Under the pieces are notes generated by a model. That model was not told the DNA's origin. It saw nothing but the letters and a program-made list of their open reading frames with translations, and searched no databases. DNA of 64,000 nucleotides from Siphonodentalium dalli. Lineage: Eukaryota; Mollusca; Scaphopoda; Gadilida; Siphonodentaliidae. Location: NCBI GenBank assembly GCA_032622095.1, contig CP136066.1:55764609-55828608 (forward strand). Reading direction: 5' to 3'. This document shows positions 46,815 through 59,000 of the stretch, in pieces; the first letter of the stretch is position 1, and every line of letters starts with the position of its first letter. A program made the position numbers and the translations under genes.

Positions 46815-48763
46815 ATGGGAATTCCGCCCATTGTCACAAAGTTGAAACCTTTAACATCAGATTTTGAATGTTATGAAAGTGGTTTTGCTGATATTATTGT
46901 TAAAAATAGACTTAAAAAGAATGTTGAGTTTTGGAAATCGATTGAATCTACATCTTTTGTTATAAATACTATTGAGAATGGCTATAAGATACCATTCTAT
47001 TTAACACCACCATCTATGGAACTCTGTAATAATAGTTCAGCCAAGCAGCATTTCGAATTTGTTTCACAAGAAATTAACAATCTGCTGGATAGAGGGTTAA
47101 TTGAAAAGTGTGATCACAAGCCAATAATTGTAAATCCGTTATCGGTGGCGACTCGTGATAACAAAAACACTCATTTTAGACCTGAGTGTTGTGAATAGGT
47201 ACCTTTGGAAAATGTCTGTAAAGTTCGAAGATTGGAAGACCGCTCTTCTGTATTTTAAAACCTAATTGTTGGTGTATAAAATTTGATATTCACTCTGCTT
47301 ATCATTTAGATATCATGGAAGAGCATACAAAATTTCTTGGTTTTTCGTGGACAGACAAAGAAGGTCGAAGATTATATTATAAATACCTGGTTGTCCCATT
47401 TGGAATTTCCACAGCACCGTATTTGTTTACTAAAGTGACAAGGGGGATTGTAAAAAAGTGGAGGGGTGAAGGGAAACGGGTGGTTATGTTCCTTGATGAC
47501 GGTTTGGCGATAGTCTCATCTCGAGAGGAAACTAAGTCTATTGCAGCCGATATCAAACGGGATTTGTTACAGAGTGGTTTTGTACCTAAGACTGAGAAAT
47601 CATTATGGACACCCAGTCAATGTATAGAATTTTTGGGTATTAAACTTGATACTCTCTCCATGGAGATTAAAATTCCAGATCTTAAAATGACAAAGATTCA
47701 TTCTGCGATAAATATTCTGCTTCGACAGTCATCAGTGGGTAGTTCCATCCCGGTCAAGAAGGTAGCGGGCGTTGTTGGACAATTAATTGCCACTAAGCTA
47801 GTCATTGGTAGTGCTGTTCAACTCATGACCCGTTGTTTGAGTGTAGATATAGACAATGCTAATTCTTGGAATTCTCATATTCAGTTATCTAACCGTAGTA
47901 TCAATCAGCTTGAATTCTGGCGTGATAATATTGAGATTTTCAATACTCGTTGTTTAAATTCCGAATTTTCTTGCACAAAAATGATTTATTCAGACGCTAG
48001 TGAAACAGGTTACGCTGGTTATTGCGTCCAGTTCGGAGATCGTGTATCTCACGGACAGTGGTCTGTTGACGAAGTGAACATGAGTTCCACTTGGCGTGAG
48101 TGGAGAGCAGTGCAATTAGTACTGAACAGTTTGAGTGAATTGTTATATTGTGATTCTATAAAATGGTTTACGGATAATCAAAATGTTGTCAGCATTGTTG
48201 AAAAAGGCAGTATGAAGCCTCATATTTTCATTATGTTTGAAGTATCGTATATTTTTCAATATGGAGTGGATACCCAGGAACGAGAATGAAAGGGCGGACT
48301 ATTTATCTAAAATAGTAGATCTGGATGATTGGGCCGTCTCAGAATATCTTTTTAAAATGATCGATTCTAAATGGGGACCTCACACAGTAGATTGTTTCGG
48401 TTCTTTTTACAACACTAAATGTTCCAGGTTTTATTCTCGTTTCTGGAATCCTGGTTCTGATAACGTTGATGCTTTCACAGCCCAATGGAATCGTGATATT
48501 AATTGGTTGGTTCCACCAATTTCTTTGATAGGCAGAACTATAAGTCACTTAGAAAACTGTCATGCAAAGGGTACACTGATTGTGCCAGAATGACCTTCAG
48601 CATATTTTTGGCCTTTAATTTGTATTGGACATTCCAGTTTTAATTGGTTCGTGATAGGAGTTTTGCGTTGGCAAGCAACAAAATCGTGCTTTACTCCTAG
48701 TAGAGTGGGTGGAGTTCTATTTGGAGAAAAAGATCTGCCGTTTAATATGATGGCTTTGAGAGT
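46815..48763 (+). pseudogene. DIRS-like reverse transcriptase/RNase H, broken
   Basis: The order is RT, RNase H, then the C-terminal domain usual in DIRS elements. Visible RT motifs: FDIHSAYHLD (first catalytic Asp region), LVVPFGISTAPYLFTKV and the active-site variant FLDD (MFLDDGLAI). RNase H residues: YSDASETGYAGY, WREWRA, WFTDNQNVV and, in a shifted frame, ERADYLS. The C-terminal region contains WGPHTVDCF and GTLIVPE. Breaks: shifts near 47160 and near 47260, another near 48280, and a TGA at 48591-48593 after which the same frame continues open to a TAA at 48781. The element cannot make a full polyprotein from this copy. Identification as DIRS rather than LTR retrotransposon rests on the downstream tyrosine recombinase. 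Confidence 0.88.
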
Positions 48764-49837
48764 TGATTTCACTCACGTGTAACATTTATGTTATAATGTT
48801 TTCGTATATATTGATATATATTTTGTTTTCAGGTGTGTTTGTAGATATTTTTGGATCGGAAATAGAACAATTGCCCCAGGACATTGGACAACTTGCCTAT
48901 AAGCTTCCAAAATTGTTATGCGATGCTCGTGCATCTTCGACTAACCGAAAGTACTTTTATGCCTGTAAACGCTGGTCTAAATGGGCATGTTTTCATGGAG
49001 TTACGCAGATTCTTCCGGCGACTCCTTTATCTTGTGCGATTTATCTTAGAACTATTATTCAAGAAGCAAAAACAGTATCGCCTGTTATTTCGGCTTATTA
49101 TGGCATCCAATATGTCCACCGATTAATTGGTTTAATGTCTCCAACTGACAATTCATTGGTTCAGAATGTTTTGGAAGCCGGGAAGCGGAGATTGTCAAGA
49201 CCCAGTATTAAGAAAGAGCCTATATCTATAGACCATATAAAGGATTTCTATCGTCAATGTGATCGATCTTCGTTGAAAGATATGCGCTTGCTCAGTATGG
49301 TACTGTTGGGGGTTTTCTGGTTTTCTGAGGTCGTGCGAAGTGCTAAACATAAAACGCAATGATATTGAAATTACTACGACACATTTGTCTCTCTTCATTG
49401 AGAAATCGAAAACGGATGTATATCGTGATGGTTCGTGGATCGTTATTGGGCGAACTGGAACTGAGCTATGTCCTGCAAAAAACCTTGAGGAGTATCTTAC
49501 TCTTTCCAATATTGACGAAAGTTCTCATGAATTCATTTTTCGTCGTTTGACTGAAATTTCTGTTCCTGGCTATAAATTAAGAGCTGACAATGTTCCTTTA
49601 ACCTATTCAAGATTTAGAGACATTTTCATTCAGGGTTTCTCAAACATAGTTCATGATATCAAAGCTTTCGACTTGCATAGTCTCAGATCTGGAGGAGCTA
49701 CTCAAGCAGCGAATCGAGGTATTCCTGACAGATTGTTCAAAAAACATGGCAGATGGAAAAGTGAAAAGGCAAAGGATGGATATGTGCACGAATCATTGGA
49801 ATGTTTGATGGGCGTTTCTATGAATTTGGGCCTCTAA
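48763..49837 (+). pseudogene. DIRS-like tyrosine recombinase, one frameshift
   Basis: The first part (to 49362) holds an N-terminal SAM-like DNA-binding region (DARASSTNRKYFYACKRWSK) and the first catalytic Arg region (FSEVVRSAK). After a shift at about 49340-49360 the second part carries HSLRSGGATQAAN (H-x-x-R), KKHGRWKS (His) and DGYVHES with the nucleophile Tyr, then stops at 49837. The R-H-R-H-Y set is complete across the two parts. This enzyme would integrate a circular DNA intermediate in an active element. The single break makes this copy inactive as read, unless the frame change is an assembly error. Confidence 0.87.
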
Positions 49838-51057
49838 ATAATTAAATCAATTAAATTTTGTAACAGAGCCCTTTCCTTTGGGGCATTTCGCCGTGCCCTC
49901 AGGGGGCTTCCTATGTATGTTGTGTTTGTTTATTTCCCAAACAAACATTGGGGTCTCTGAGAAACTATGGACTTGTTTGGGTGCATGCAACTGATAAGTT
50001 AGTATTCAGGCGCTATGCCAACTGGAGGAATGTCTCATTCTACTATTATCACTGAACATCTCAAGCAAATCGACCGTTCCACTCCATAGAAAACATTGTC
50101 TAAAATACGTTCAATTGTAAATATTTACTTCTCGATTCGGGACGCAATTATCGGCAAAAACACGAAACGATTTCGCCATCGAGAGTCACTGCATTTAATT
50201 TCTATATAAGTGTGTGTGGTCAATTTGGATATAATATTTGTAAAAATAAATACCTTGAGCAAGATCATTCTACATCGCCCTATTGTTTCGCATCACTTTA
50301 AGAAATTAATGTAGTGGGTGTGCGTTATTCGGGGACACACCATTCGAACAAGGTCCGCGCTGGCAAGAAACGTTCTTTTGCTAAATGAAAATAATTTTGC
50401 CAAATTGTATCAGTTTCTGCAACATTGAATGTGCTCCCAACGACAACAGCGCAGTACCCCCCCCCCCCATTACGCATATACCCCAGCACAGTAATTTCGT
50501 ATATTGATATAGATTTTTTATGATTTATTCCCATAAAAAGCCAAGTGTATTCTTAGTTATTATTCACAAAATCTGCCGGGAATTTGAGAGAGTATCTGTT
50601 AGAGTAAGAGTACAACTGAGTTTGACTGACGTATTCTTGCAATGAATGGGCGGTACTTACAGAGTATTTGTTGGAGTATAATTGATGTGAGAAAAGCGGG
50701 AATCTGGGAGTGTGTGATAGCCGTCATGAGATGATAATAAAATACTATATACTTTAACATATACCTTGACGCGAGCATCCCGAACAGTATCCCACGTTGT
50801 ACATTAAGTGAGCCCAATATAAGATTTCACAGCAAAGATATAACGTCATCGATATATACAACAGTTACTGGCTTCAAATGCAATTCGGCTGTACAGTTTG
50901 GAAAGTACGCCCAATCATTATGCTGGTCGCTTTTAGAGATCAGGTCAGATTATGTCAACAATTTGTGACGTCGTGCATGTTAGTGTTACGGTCTGTGTAT
51001 TATTCGGTTACCAAATTGGTATAGTGTACCAATCAACGAACAGGATTCAGTGTAACA
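49838..51057. other. No gene recognised; DIRS 3' region and a dispersed repeat
   Basis: The DIRS 3' end lies somewhere in the first ~250 bases but split direct or inverted terminal repeats were not identified. Bases ~50108-50155 repeat 5205-5246 in reverse complement. A C run is at 50458-50468. Short open frames here are not supported. Confidence 0.4.
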
Positions 51058-51065
51058 CATACGGT

Positions 51066-51533
51066 CAGGGACGTGGCTAGAAGGTTTCCGTTGGGGGGGG
51101 GGTGTCCACCTTGGGAAATTCCAACTGCAACCCCCCCCCCCCTTGAATCATAATCAGACCAAACACAAGTTTTGCATAATTCCATTTGCACCCCATCGCA
51201 CCTCAGTGTTAGGCCTAATATCCTATATATTAATATATATATATTAATTTCCAACCTGTCACCCCCCCATAAGGTTGGAAAATTTCCAATTGATGACCAT
51301 TTCAGTCCAAAATTTTAACCAAAAATAGGAAAATATGCAAATATTGGTCCAAAAACAATTCCCCCCCAATGAATTGTTTTAAAATCAAACTACAAGAACA
51401 TTTTCAACCTATTGTTGATGTGGAAATTTCCAACTAATGTTTTAGCAGGTATGAAATTTCCAACTGTTGAAAATTTTAACCAAAGTTGGGGGTGAGACAC
51501 CCCCCCCCAAACCCCCCTGTCGCAACGTCTCTG
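51066..51533 (+). mobile_element. hAT-type MITE with perfect 8-bp TSD
   Basis: Ends CAGGGACGTGGCTAG and (reverse complement of the right end) CAGAGACGTTGCGAC. CATACGGT is duplicated exactly at 51058-51065 and 51534-51541. The length is 468 bp and it is non-coding, with several G and C runs. The CAG-start and 8-bp duplication are diagnostic of hAT. It sits in the intron of the secreted-protein gene, 24 bases past the exon's splice donor. Related copies: 17733-18149, 18193-18361, 40895-41255. Confidence 0.92.
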
Positions 51534-51557
51534 CATACGGTCTATGTAAATATTCAC

Positions 51558-51918
51558 CTGTGTTATCGATGTCATAGTACCTATTTGATTTAGCAGTGTG
51601 TGCAGCTAAATCGGCGTAGAAGACTTCCAAATCCCCACACAGCTCTTCATAAAGTCTATCTGCCCGTCGCGTATAATACTGGTCGGTCATGTCCAGATAA
51701 CCCGCCCTGGATCTGAGGTGCGACACTAACTGCATTAGGGATCTCTTCTGTTGCCCGGTCTCGTTAGCCACTAGTCTGCTTTCGATGCATGCTCTGAACA
51801 GAGGAATAATTGACTCCTGCTCCGACCCAAGCAAATCGGTTTCCGGGTGTATGGCAGACACCCCTAGTGACAGAACGGCCACAATGAACAGTGCATCCAT
51901 AGGCGCCGACATAACTGT
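51558..51918 (-). CDS. Secreted protein of unknown family, first coding exon
   Basis: Minus-strand exon bounded by an acceptor (TTTTTACTATTTCCAG) and a donor (ACACAG/GTGAATAT), phase 1 at the donor. ATG is at 51912 (MSAPMDALF) or 51900 (MDALF); both give a clear signal peptide (DALFIVAVLSLGVSAI) followed by a mature N-terminus HPETDLLGSEQE. About 115 residues are encoded, mostly helical and charged (RLVANETGQQKRSLMQLVSH, LYEELCGDLEVFYADLAAHT), with one N-glycosylation sequon (NET) and two Cys. The 5' part of the exon contains only six untranslated bases, so a non-coding leader exon is expected further right. Later exons are not found in the window. I do not recognise a family; a hormone-like or other secreted polypeptide is possible but unproven. 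Confidence 0.68.
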
Positions 51919-52015
51919 CTGGAAATAGTAAAAACAATATAAAGCATGTTTGCATGATTTTCTCAATGCGACCCCTGACTTCATACAATTAAGAACTATC
52001 TATCTTTTCAATTAA

Positions 52016-52503
52016 AGGTACTCAATCCGTAAAGAGGGTCCCCATCTCAACAGATTCCAACAACAACAATCCGATCAGAGGGTCCTATTACTCCTATATT
52101 ACTATTTCTTTGGCTTTGGGGGTAAAAAATATTTGATTCGAGTCGAGGAACCCATCAAACAAAGCTCAGAGTTATTAGATATGGATTTTTGAAATTTGTT
52201 AATTGCTCGAGATGAGTACTAATAACTGCCGTCAATTTGGTAACCTGCTCGAGATTTTACGCCAAAACTCTATTCAAACAGACAAGGATGGATAACTCTA
52301 TAATCAAGTGGTAATAATAACGAAATTTTGACTGTCTTCTGGGCCAGAAAGAATTCCCGATAATGAAAAATAATAGATTTCTAAAATCGATATCTAACAA
52401 ATCTGAGCTTTGATGGGTGACTTCCTCGACTCGAATCAAATATTTTTGACCCCCGAAGCCATTGAAATAGTAATTGAGAGGAGTTTTATCCGATTGAGTA
52501 CCT
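52016..52503. mobile_element. TTAA foldback element, AGGTACTCAATCCG family, copy 2
   Basis: TTAA flanks both ends (52012-52015, 52504-52507); ends read AGGTACTCAATCCG and CGATTGAGTACCT. The left ~120 bp after the end (ATTTGATTCGAGTCGAGGAA, CAAAGCTCAGAG) are the inverse of the right ~120 bp (GAGCTTTGATGGGTGACTTC, CTCGACTCGAATCAAAT), so this copy has long arms, whereas copy 1 at 36031 shows only the right half clearly. Confidence 0.88.
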
Positions 52504-52598
52504 TTAAGTGTATGCAGTTAAAACGACAGAACATAAAGAAAAATTATATAAGCCTGTTATAGTAACTTCACATGTCTTTGAAATTGTTGGTTATGACT

Positions 52599-53155
52599 GG
52601 GGAGGGGGGGGGGGGTGAAAAAAAATAATTCCGGCACGTATGCCGGGGTGGGTGGGTGGTCAAAGCCACCAACAAGCAATTTTTTCCGCAACTAAAAAAT
52701 GTCCTGCTTGTATTTTTAGTGTTTTGGCAATGAGTTGGGCTTCAAAACTACTTTGAATGAGAGAAATAATGTAATTCTAACTGGTAAACTGACTGCAGGC
52801 AGTTATCGTGTTGTATTTTGTTGCAAATTTTGAAATCCAAGATGGCCGCTGGCAGCCATGTTTTTTTGGCCGAATGACCTCAAAATGACTCATTCCTATT
52901 TACATGTCCATGTTAACATCCAAGATAAATAGTATGCACAGAAATTCATATACAGCTGTTTACAATTAATTTTTCCCCGCAAATCTGTTTTAGTGTTAAG
53001 GGGGGGGGGGGGGGTGTAAAAAAATGGTCGGAAAAAACTGCCGAAAACGGAAACAAATTTGGCAGGTACAAAAAATTTGGTGGGTACAAAAAATGATCGA
53101 AAGGGAAAAAATGCCATACGTGCCTGAATTTTTTCCCGACCCACCCCCCCCCCTG
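52599..53155. mobile_element. G-tract-ended TIR element, copy 3
   Basis: Same orientation and interior as the 14.9-kb copy (GGCACGTATGCCGGGGTGGG, AATCCAAGATGGCCGCTGGC, GGCATACGTGCC). The 7-mer TATGACT flanks both ends exactly (52592-52598, 53156-53162). The left terminal CAG has been lost or converted to GGGG. Confidence 0.9.
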
Positions 53156-53162
53156 TATGACT

Positions 53163-54039
53163 CACAAATTGAATCTAAATAATGCAATGAAAATATTTGA
53201 GAACTAATGGAACTACTTTTTCCAACTACTTTTTCCAGTGCATTTTTGTCCTCTTCAGAAGCCGGACCTACCCTATGATATCGTGTTATAAAAGAACAAT
53301 TATTGAGAAAATATTAAAAACTGAGAGCACCCGCCTCATTTATATTTTATTCATTTTAGCATAATTTATCTTTATACCTTGATTTGGAAAGGAAATTACA
53401 TAACATTGGACAAATCTGTGATAGGGAGTCGAACCCACACTCCCACCAAGCCTGTATTATTTTTCGCGACCCCCCCCCAATACTCCTGCTCATTTTAAGA
53501 CAATCGGCAGTATGGATTCCGACCCAGCGAGTGGCTTATTGGTTCAGGAATAAGTACATAAACCCACCATAAACATGCTAAAAATCAACAAAACATGAAA
53601 AGAATGGAAATATGCGAATTTCATGAAATATATCTGGGATATTCAGGAATGTATATAAAATATCGATTTCACAAGTCCTTCCCAACTGCATGTCCATTTT
53701 GTCGACCTTACTTCACTGATTCCAGAACAGAAAAGCATTCTGAGATTCGTGAAGCATTTTTCGAGTTATGTGCCTTCATACACGAGAGTTTCTGATTTCG
53801 GAGCCTTCTCAGAATGAGCCTAATTCCGTATTTGATGGTATATTTTAAGAACTTGAGAATAATGAAGGGCTTTTTCTCGTTGTTTTAGTAATATATCTTA
53901 CAAGATCTCACACAAAGGATAAGTTTGTGCATCTATGATTAAGAAGATAAAAATTATTCTCAAATAAAATGTCCCTTCCATTGTATGGACCAAATTTGCC
54001 TCCGACACTTGCGTGATGAAATGCCATAATTATTATATA
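53163..54039. other. No gene recognised
   Basis: One short C run at 53470-53478. On the minus strand GGTTCGACTCC (53425-53435) matches a tRNA B-box but has no tRNA fold around it. Small open frames are unsupported. Confidence 0.4.
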
Positions 54040-54308
54040 CTAGCCGATGAACCCGAATTCGTCCTGGCTTTTTAGGAATTTCTTAGTGATCGCCTCCGTC
54101 TGGGCAGAATATTAGAAGAAAAAAAAATGTTCGGTCGGTCCAGAAACATGTCTATATGAGCGCGGTCAAGGACACGGCCGCACGTGAAATTGGACCCGCC
54201 CATATTGTTCCCTGGATCAAAGTCAAATTTGAGTCGGATCGGTCGAACATTTTTCGAGTCTATAACACGCATACATACACAGACAGAAGTTCCAAAATAT
54301 ATAATAGA
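54040..54308 (-). mobile_element. Short Helitron-like unit, minus strand
   Basis: Reads from TCTATTATATATTTTGGAAC (5' TC at 54308) to GGCTAG (54040-54043). The beginning resembles the 21-27-kb units (TCTATACTATATATTTTGAG) and abuts the 3' end of another unit, reproducing the head-to-tail junction seen there. The 3' hairpin is weak (CGAATTCG). Confidence 0.6.
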
Positions 54309-54650
54309 CTAACAGATTAGCCCGCCACTGGCGGGATTGGTCCCATGGCTTTGGTCGATCCATTAATTTTTGTTTTTCAAGGTAACCCCATACAGACACG
54401 CCGACAGCATGCTATCATTTGCGGGTACCCGTTTCAAGGTCATGTTTGGTGGACAAAAATATTCCCCGTCCCGAGTTGACCATACATAACAAATTTCACG
54501 TCGATGTCACCACTGACGAATGAGATATCGCCCAAGGTCTTTTGTGGGTACCCGTTTCAAGGTCAAGGTCACCTCATGCGGACAAACTGACCCGACGAAA
54601 ATCTCCCCCGTCCCTTAGAAGCCATGTAAATCATGCTTTTGTCCTGACCA
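54309..54650 (-). mobile_element. Helitron-like 3' fragment with perfect hairpin
   Basis: On the minus strand the fragment ends CCCGCC-ACT-GGCGGG-like stem (54321-54335) then CTAATCTG and TTAG at the junction with the next unit. Upstream it shares GACGGGGGAGATTTTCGTCG and CCATGGGACCAATC-type words with unit F and the ends of units B and D. It contains two ~120-bp repeats around GGGTACC and AAGGTCA. The left boundary is not defined. Confidence 0.6.
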
Positions 54651-54654
54651 TTTG

Positions 54655-54712
54655 AGTATATTATATTATACTATATTATATTAAACTATATTATACTATA
54701 TTATATTATTGT
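54655..54712. repeat. (TATAT/TACTA)n AT microsatellite
   Basis: Imperfect TATTATA/CTATATTATA repeats. Confidence 0.9.
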
Positions 54713-56016
54713 AAAGGAATTTAACAAGGAGTTTAATGTGTAAAATGTTTTTAACTTTTCTGTGTGTGTACATTCCTGTTTCATTATAAACAGCTTATGG
54801 GTGGATACACACATGCATGTAATCTCTGTAAATATCGTGTATTTGGCGTTTTACATGGATCATATACACCGTGTAATATGTTTCCGCTGACAACCCAATC
54901 ATTGCGACTTTGTTTGACCACAGTGAGTTAAACTCTGAACCGCTGAAGAGCCGTTGACTGGGACGAAGTCGTCAGGCCGCTTAAAATAATTATTCGCGCG
55001 ATAACTCAAATGGTCGACGTTCTGTTTAAATAATTGCCAGTCTTCTATAGATGTTAATACCAGTGATGGCCTCTTCCCCAACGCAGGGGGCTATGACCCC
55101 CAACATGCACGGGGAGCTATATTATCCCAGAAGCTACCGAATTCACCATTGCATATTTCCTCGACGGTCCTGACACCCTGCTTTATAAATATCGTAGTCA
55201 TGTCTGTCGTGTCTGTTTTCTACGAGTGATTAATCTAATATGCAGCAATTTATGCTATTCATATAATTATGAACATATTATACAGCTTTAAATTTGAATG
55301 CATGGTGTTGCGGTTTGTCTTCATTCGGCGAAAGGGTTGCCTAGCTACGAGTTCCCAACTAAGTCACCTTTCCTCTCTTGTGTTATACAGTTATACATGT
55401 ATACGCAAAATTTACAACTATGGAATATTTAAGTAAAACATTATATTGTAATTCTTGCCCAGATAATCCCGGCTGGTACATTCAATCAACCCCCTTAGTT
55501 ATTGGAAGCTTTCGAGAACCAGCCCCTCCCCCAATCATGGATTATGGTCGAAAATGTTATAATTCAAGCTTGTGACAGTTAGGAGCTTGTTCAACCTTTG
55601 GCTTGAGAAACATAGATATAAATGGGGGGGGGGGGGGGGGGGGGGTGTCACTCTTTTAATTTCAACGCTGTACCTGCATTATTTTTTGGCGCTATAATGA
55701 ATATTTGCAATCTCAATTGAATCAATGTTATCACATGAGCTCGCTCTCAAATTATCAGAGAAATCTCAACAAGCCGGTATCATCCTATAAAAGAATTCTG
55801 CATATTTTATTTTTTGTTTTGGATGACCCCGTTTCCAAGAAATGACAGAAACAAATCAAGTATAAAATCGATAGGCTCTAATCCACTTTTCGAAATGAAT
55901 TATAACTCGTGAAAAACAGCAACAGATATCAGACAAGAATTACTCATTTCGGCATCCATGAAAGAAGACATGTTTATGACAGGCCTGAAATTTCTTGATG
56001 GCAGTTTGGTTGATAT
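54713..56016. other. No gene recognised
   Basis: Contains a 22-G run at 55624-55645. A segment at ~54790-54860 (GGGTGGATACACACATGCAT) is similar in reverse complement to ~61780-61850, just outside the long-TIR element's other side. Open frames at 54899-55081 and 55378-55575 lack support. Confidence 0.4.
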
Positions 56017-59000
56017 TTAGTAGAGGCTCTTATGTCCATTTTTTGGCTCCCGTGTGCATTTTGTGAAGAAATATAGCCACTATGCTCATGATGTTGCTTA
56101 ATATCTCGGGCACCAGAAAACAAATGTTAGACACCTGGGGGTCGCGACTGTGTGGATTTATGACGTCATCAAGATGGCCGCCATCCAAAATTTCAGAGTA
56201 GGCACTGAATCAGTTTGATTAATAGCTAGTAGTTAATTTATGGTAGGAAATATAATATTTCTCTACTGTTGTGATACTATGATAACAAGCTTCACTTTGA
56301 CAGAAAAATTTACCACATTTAACCAAGATGGCCGCCAAAATGGCGACCGAAGTTCGGGAAAATGATGAATTTTCACACATGTCTCTTAAAACATTTACGG
56401 TTATTTGAAATCGGTAACTAATAGCAACTTAATTTTAAATACGTTTGAATACCTAACCATTTGAACATGATAATATGTCATACTTTGGGTCTTATTCATA
56501 CAAAATGTCGTCAAAATGTTAATTCATAAATATGCTATGAAATTTTACCAAATATCGATTTTGTAATTCGAGCCAGGTGTTAGCCAGAAAATAGCTGAAT
56601 TTGATGACAAATATTTGCAACAGGTTTAAACATATAGATTGCCATATAATTACAACCAAAATAGTGCATATATATTCAAGATGGCGACCAAAATGGTTGC
56701 CAAAATTGATAAATCACTAAAATTTGTCAAATTTTCTTTGATATCACTCCTAATGTGCGATTTAGTGAATATAGGTGAATATATTTGCTCCGTGTTGGCG
56801 TAATAACATGGAGATATGAAATAATATGAATATTTGTGAACAATGGCTGTTTATACTCAATAATTCGAGAGAATGAAACGACGAAAATGAGATGAAATCA
56901 TCAAAATGACAACAATAAACAATTTCAGAGTTGGCATTGAGTCTGGGAGGAAAATTTATATAGTGAAATGACTATGTTTCGCGACCAATAATACCATTGG
57001 ATCACACTTCCTCTTGAGGGTGCAATTTGGACCTCAAAATACAAGATGGCTCCCAAAAACGGCGACCGAAATTCTAATAATTGATGATTTTTCACACTCG
57101 CCTCTTAAATTATTCACAGCGGTTTGAAATCGGTGGTTACTAGCAACCTTATTTTGAATAAATGATACTATCTAATCATTCGACAACCATGTTATGTTAG
57201 ATTAACATATTATTATCCATATGAATCTAAATTCAGGATGGTGACTCAGATGGTTACCAAAATGGAGAAATCATCAAAATTTGCTTGTTTTCATTGATAA
57301 TGCTCCTAAGGTGGGTTTCAGTGACTACTGGTAAACACATTTGTTCCCCTGTTAACAAAAGTGCCAGGAATGCTGATACAATCTGATACAATATGAATAT
57401 TTTGCGAACAGTAGCTGCTTATATCCGAAATTTCATGAGAATGGAAACAGAAACCATGAAAAGTAGATAAATTCATCTGATGTTGACCTATTTGAAAATA
57501 TCCAAATCTGAATATATTCTGATTACATCCATCATTACATGTACATCGGATATGTCCTGATTGCGTGACTCGACTGGAGAAAAATCCCTACCTCGGCAAT
57601 AAGGCTGTCGGTATTGAGCAATACTTCCCCTTGATATCGCCCCCCTTATGGGGTTTGGATAAGAATTTTTCACTTGATTCCTGTATTGCTCATGTAATGC
57701 CATCATACTAAGTCAATTCTACCGAAATTCAGCTGCTCACGGAAATTAATTAAATGTACATCACACAATGCAGTACCCAAAACAGTAGCGGGCATATAAT
57801 GCGTTGACATTACATACATATTCCATGTTAACAAGCGTAATAATTAGTGTATACTAAGTCAAAATATAAGAATAGGAGCTAATATTTGTGTGATTCGTTC
57901 TTATTAATATACATGTACGAAAACGCAGGGTATACTTTTGTGAAACTGAGAAAATTTAGAATTGCTCGTCCTTGAATAACATCTATATCAAATTGTGTGT
58001 GCATCGGGGGATTATATGACAGTAATTGCTTTGTCGCAGACCACCAAAACGAGAGCGTTCAGATGTGAGCTATATGTGTCTTCTGCGAAGAAGAATCGCA
58101 TTGGCGGATTTCTACCAGAGCTCTGCTTATTACATGCGATCTATAGCGACTAGAGATAAATTATGTTCAGGTTCGTACCAAAACAGAAACTGCTGTGGAG
58201 CTCTGGACAGCTCATAGGTCAACTCACTGACACCACACCCAAGATTTGCGAAAGCGTGGCTGATTTTGATCAAGCTAGGATAGAAAGATAGCCTCATATA
58301 ATGAGTTCAATTGGCATACATGTGTATTTGGATTTCACAGAGATAGTTTTCTGGACATCGCATATACTGCAAATTCGTTCCGTGTATGATCCCCATCTTC
58401 CTGTGCAGAACTTATGCACTCATCAAGTTTATATTAGATACACCCATGTCATATTTGCACATGTGTTATCGAAGTTTTTTCATGCTTGCGTTATGCGTTC
58501 TCATCAAAATATCATACAAGAAACATATTCACACCAAATTTTCTTTAAATGCCTGCATTTATGTAATTGTATCGGCTATCGGCAATGTTCCAGATAAAAT
58601 TGATAATAATATCTCGCACCAATGCACAGTTCGACTTGGCTGTAGAGGCAATTGAACTCACCAACATGTTGAGGTACATGTATTATTATTGGGTGGAAAG
58701 TTTGTAGTATTCTTTCCAGATGTTTTATGCAGGAACATTGATATCCCACTACAATGAAATCAGGTCTGCGGAAAACTCAGGTCGTTAAACGTTGAAATCT
58801 TATACCTTCCTGAGCAATAGTCAATTTCAGTTATGGACTCTTCAAATAGCTTACAATCCACAATCTTCTCTCGCATAACATTGTTATCTATTACTTCCAA
58901 CTTTTGCGCAGTATCTATATTCCAAACTTGTAATGGGCCTACTTGTGGATCCGGCTATTATGGTAGTACGGTTTGCCAGCAAATTCTATAAACTACATTT

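Noticed and set aside
53425-53435. tRNA gene or tRNA-derived SINE (B-box GGTTCGACTCC on the minus strand)
   Set aside because: No A-box at the right distance on that strand and no cloverleaf can be drawn; the plus-strand A-box-like TGGCTTATTGG at 53531 is on the wrong strand.
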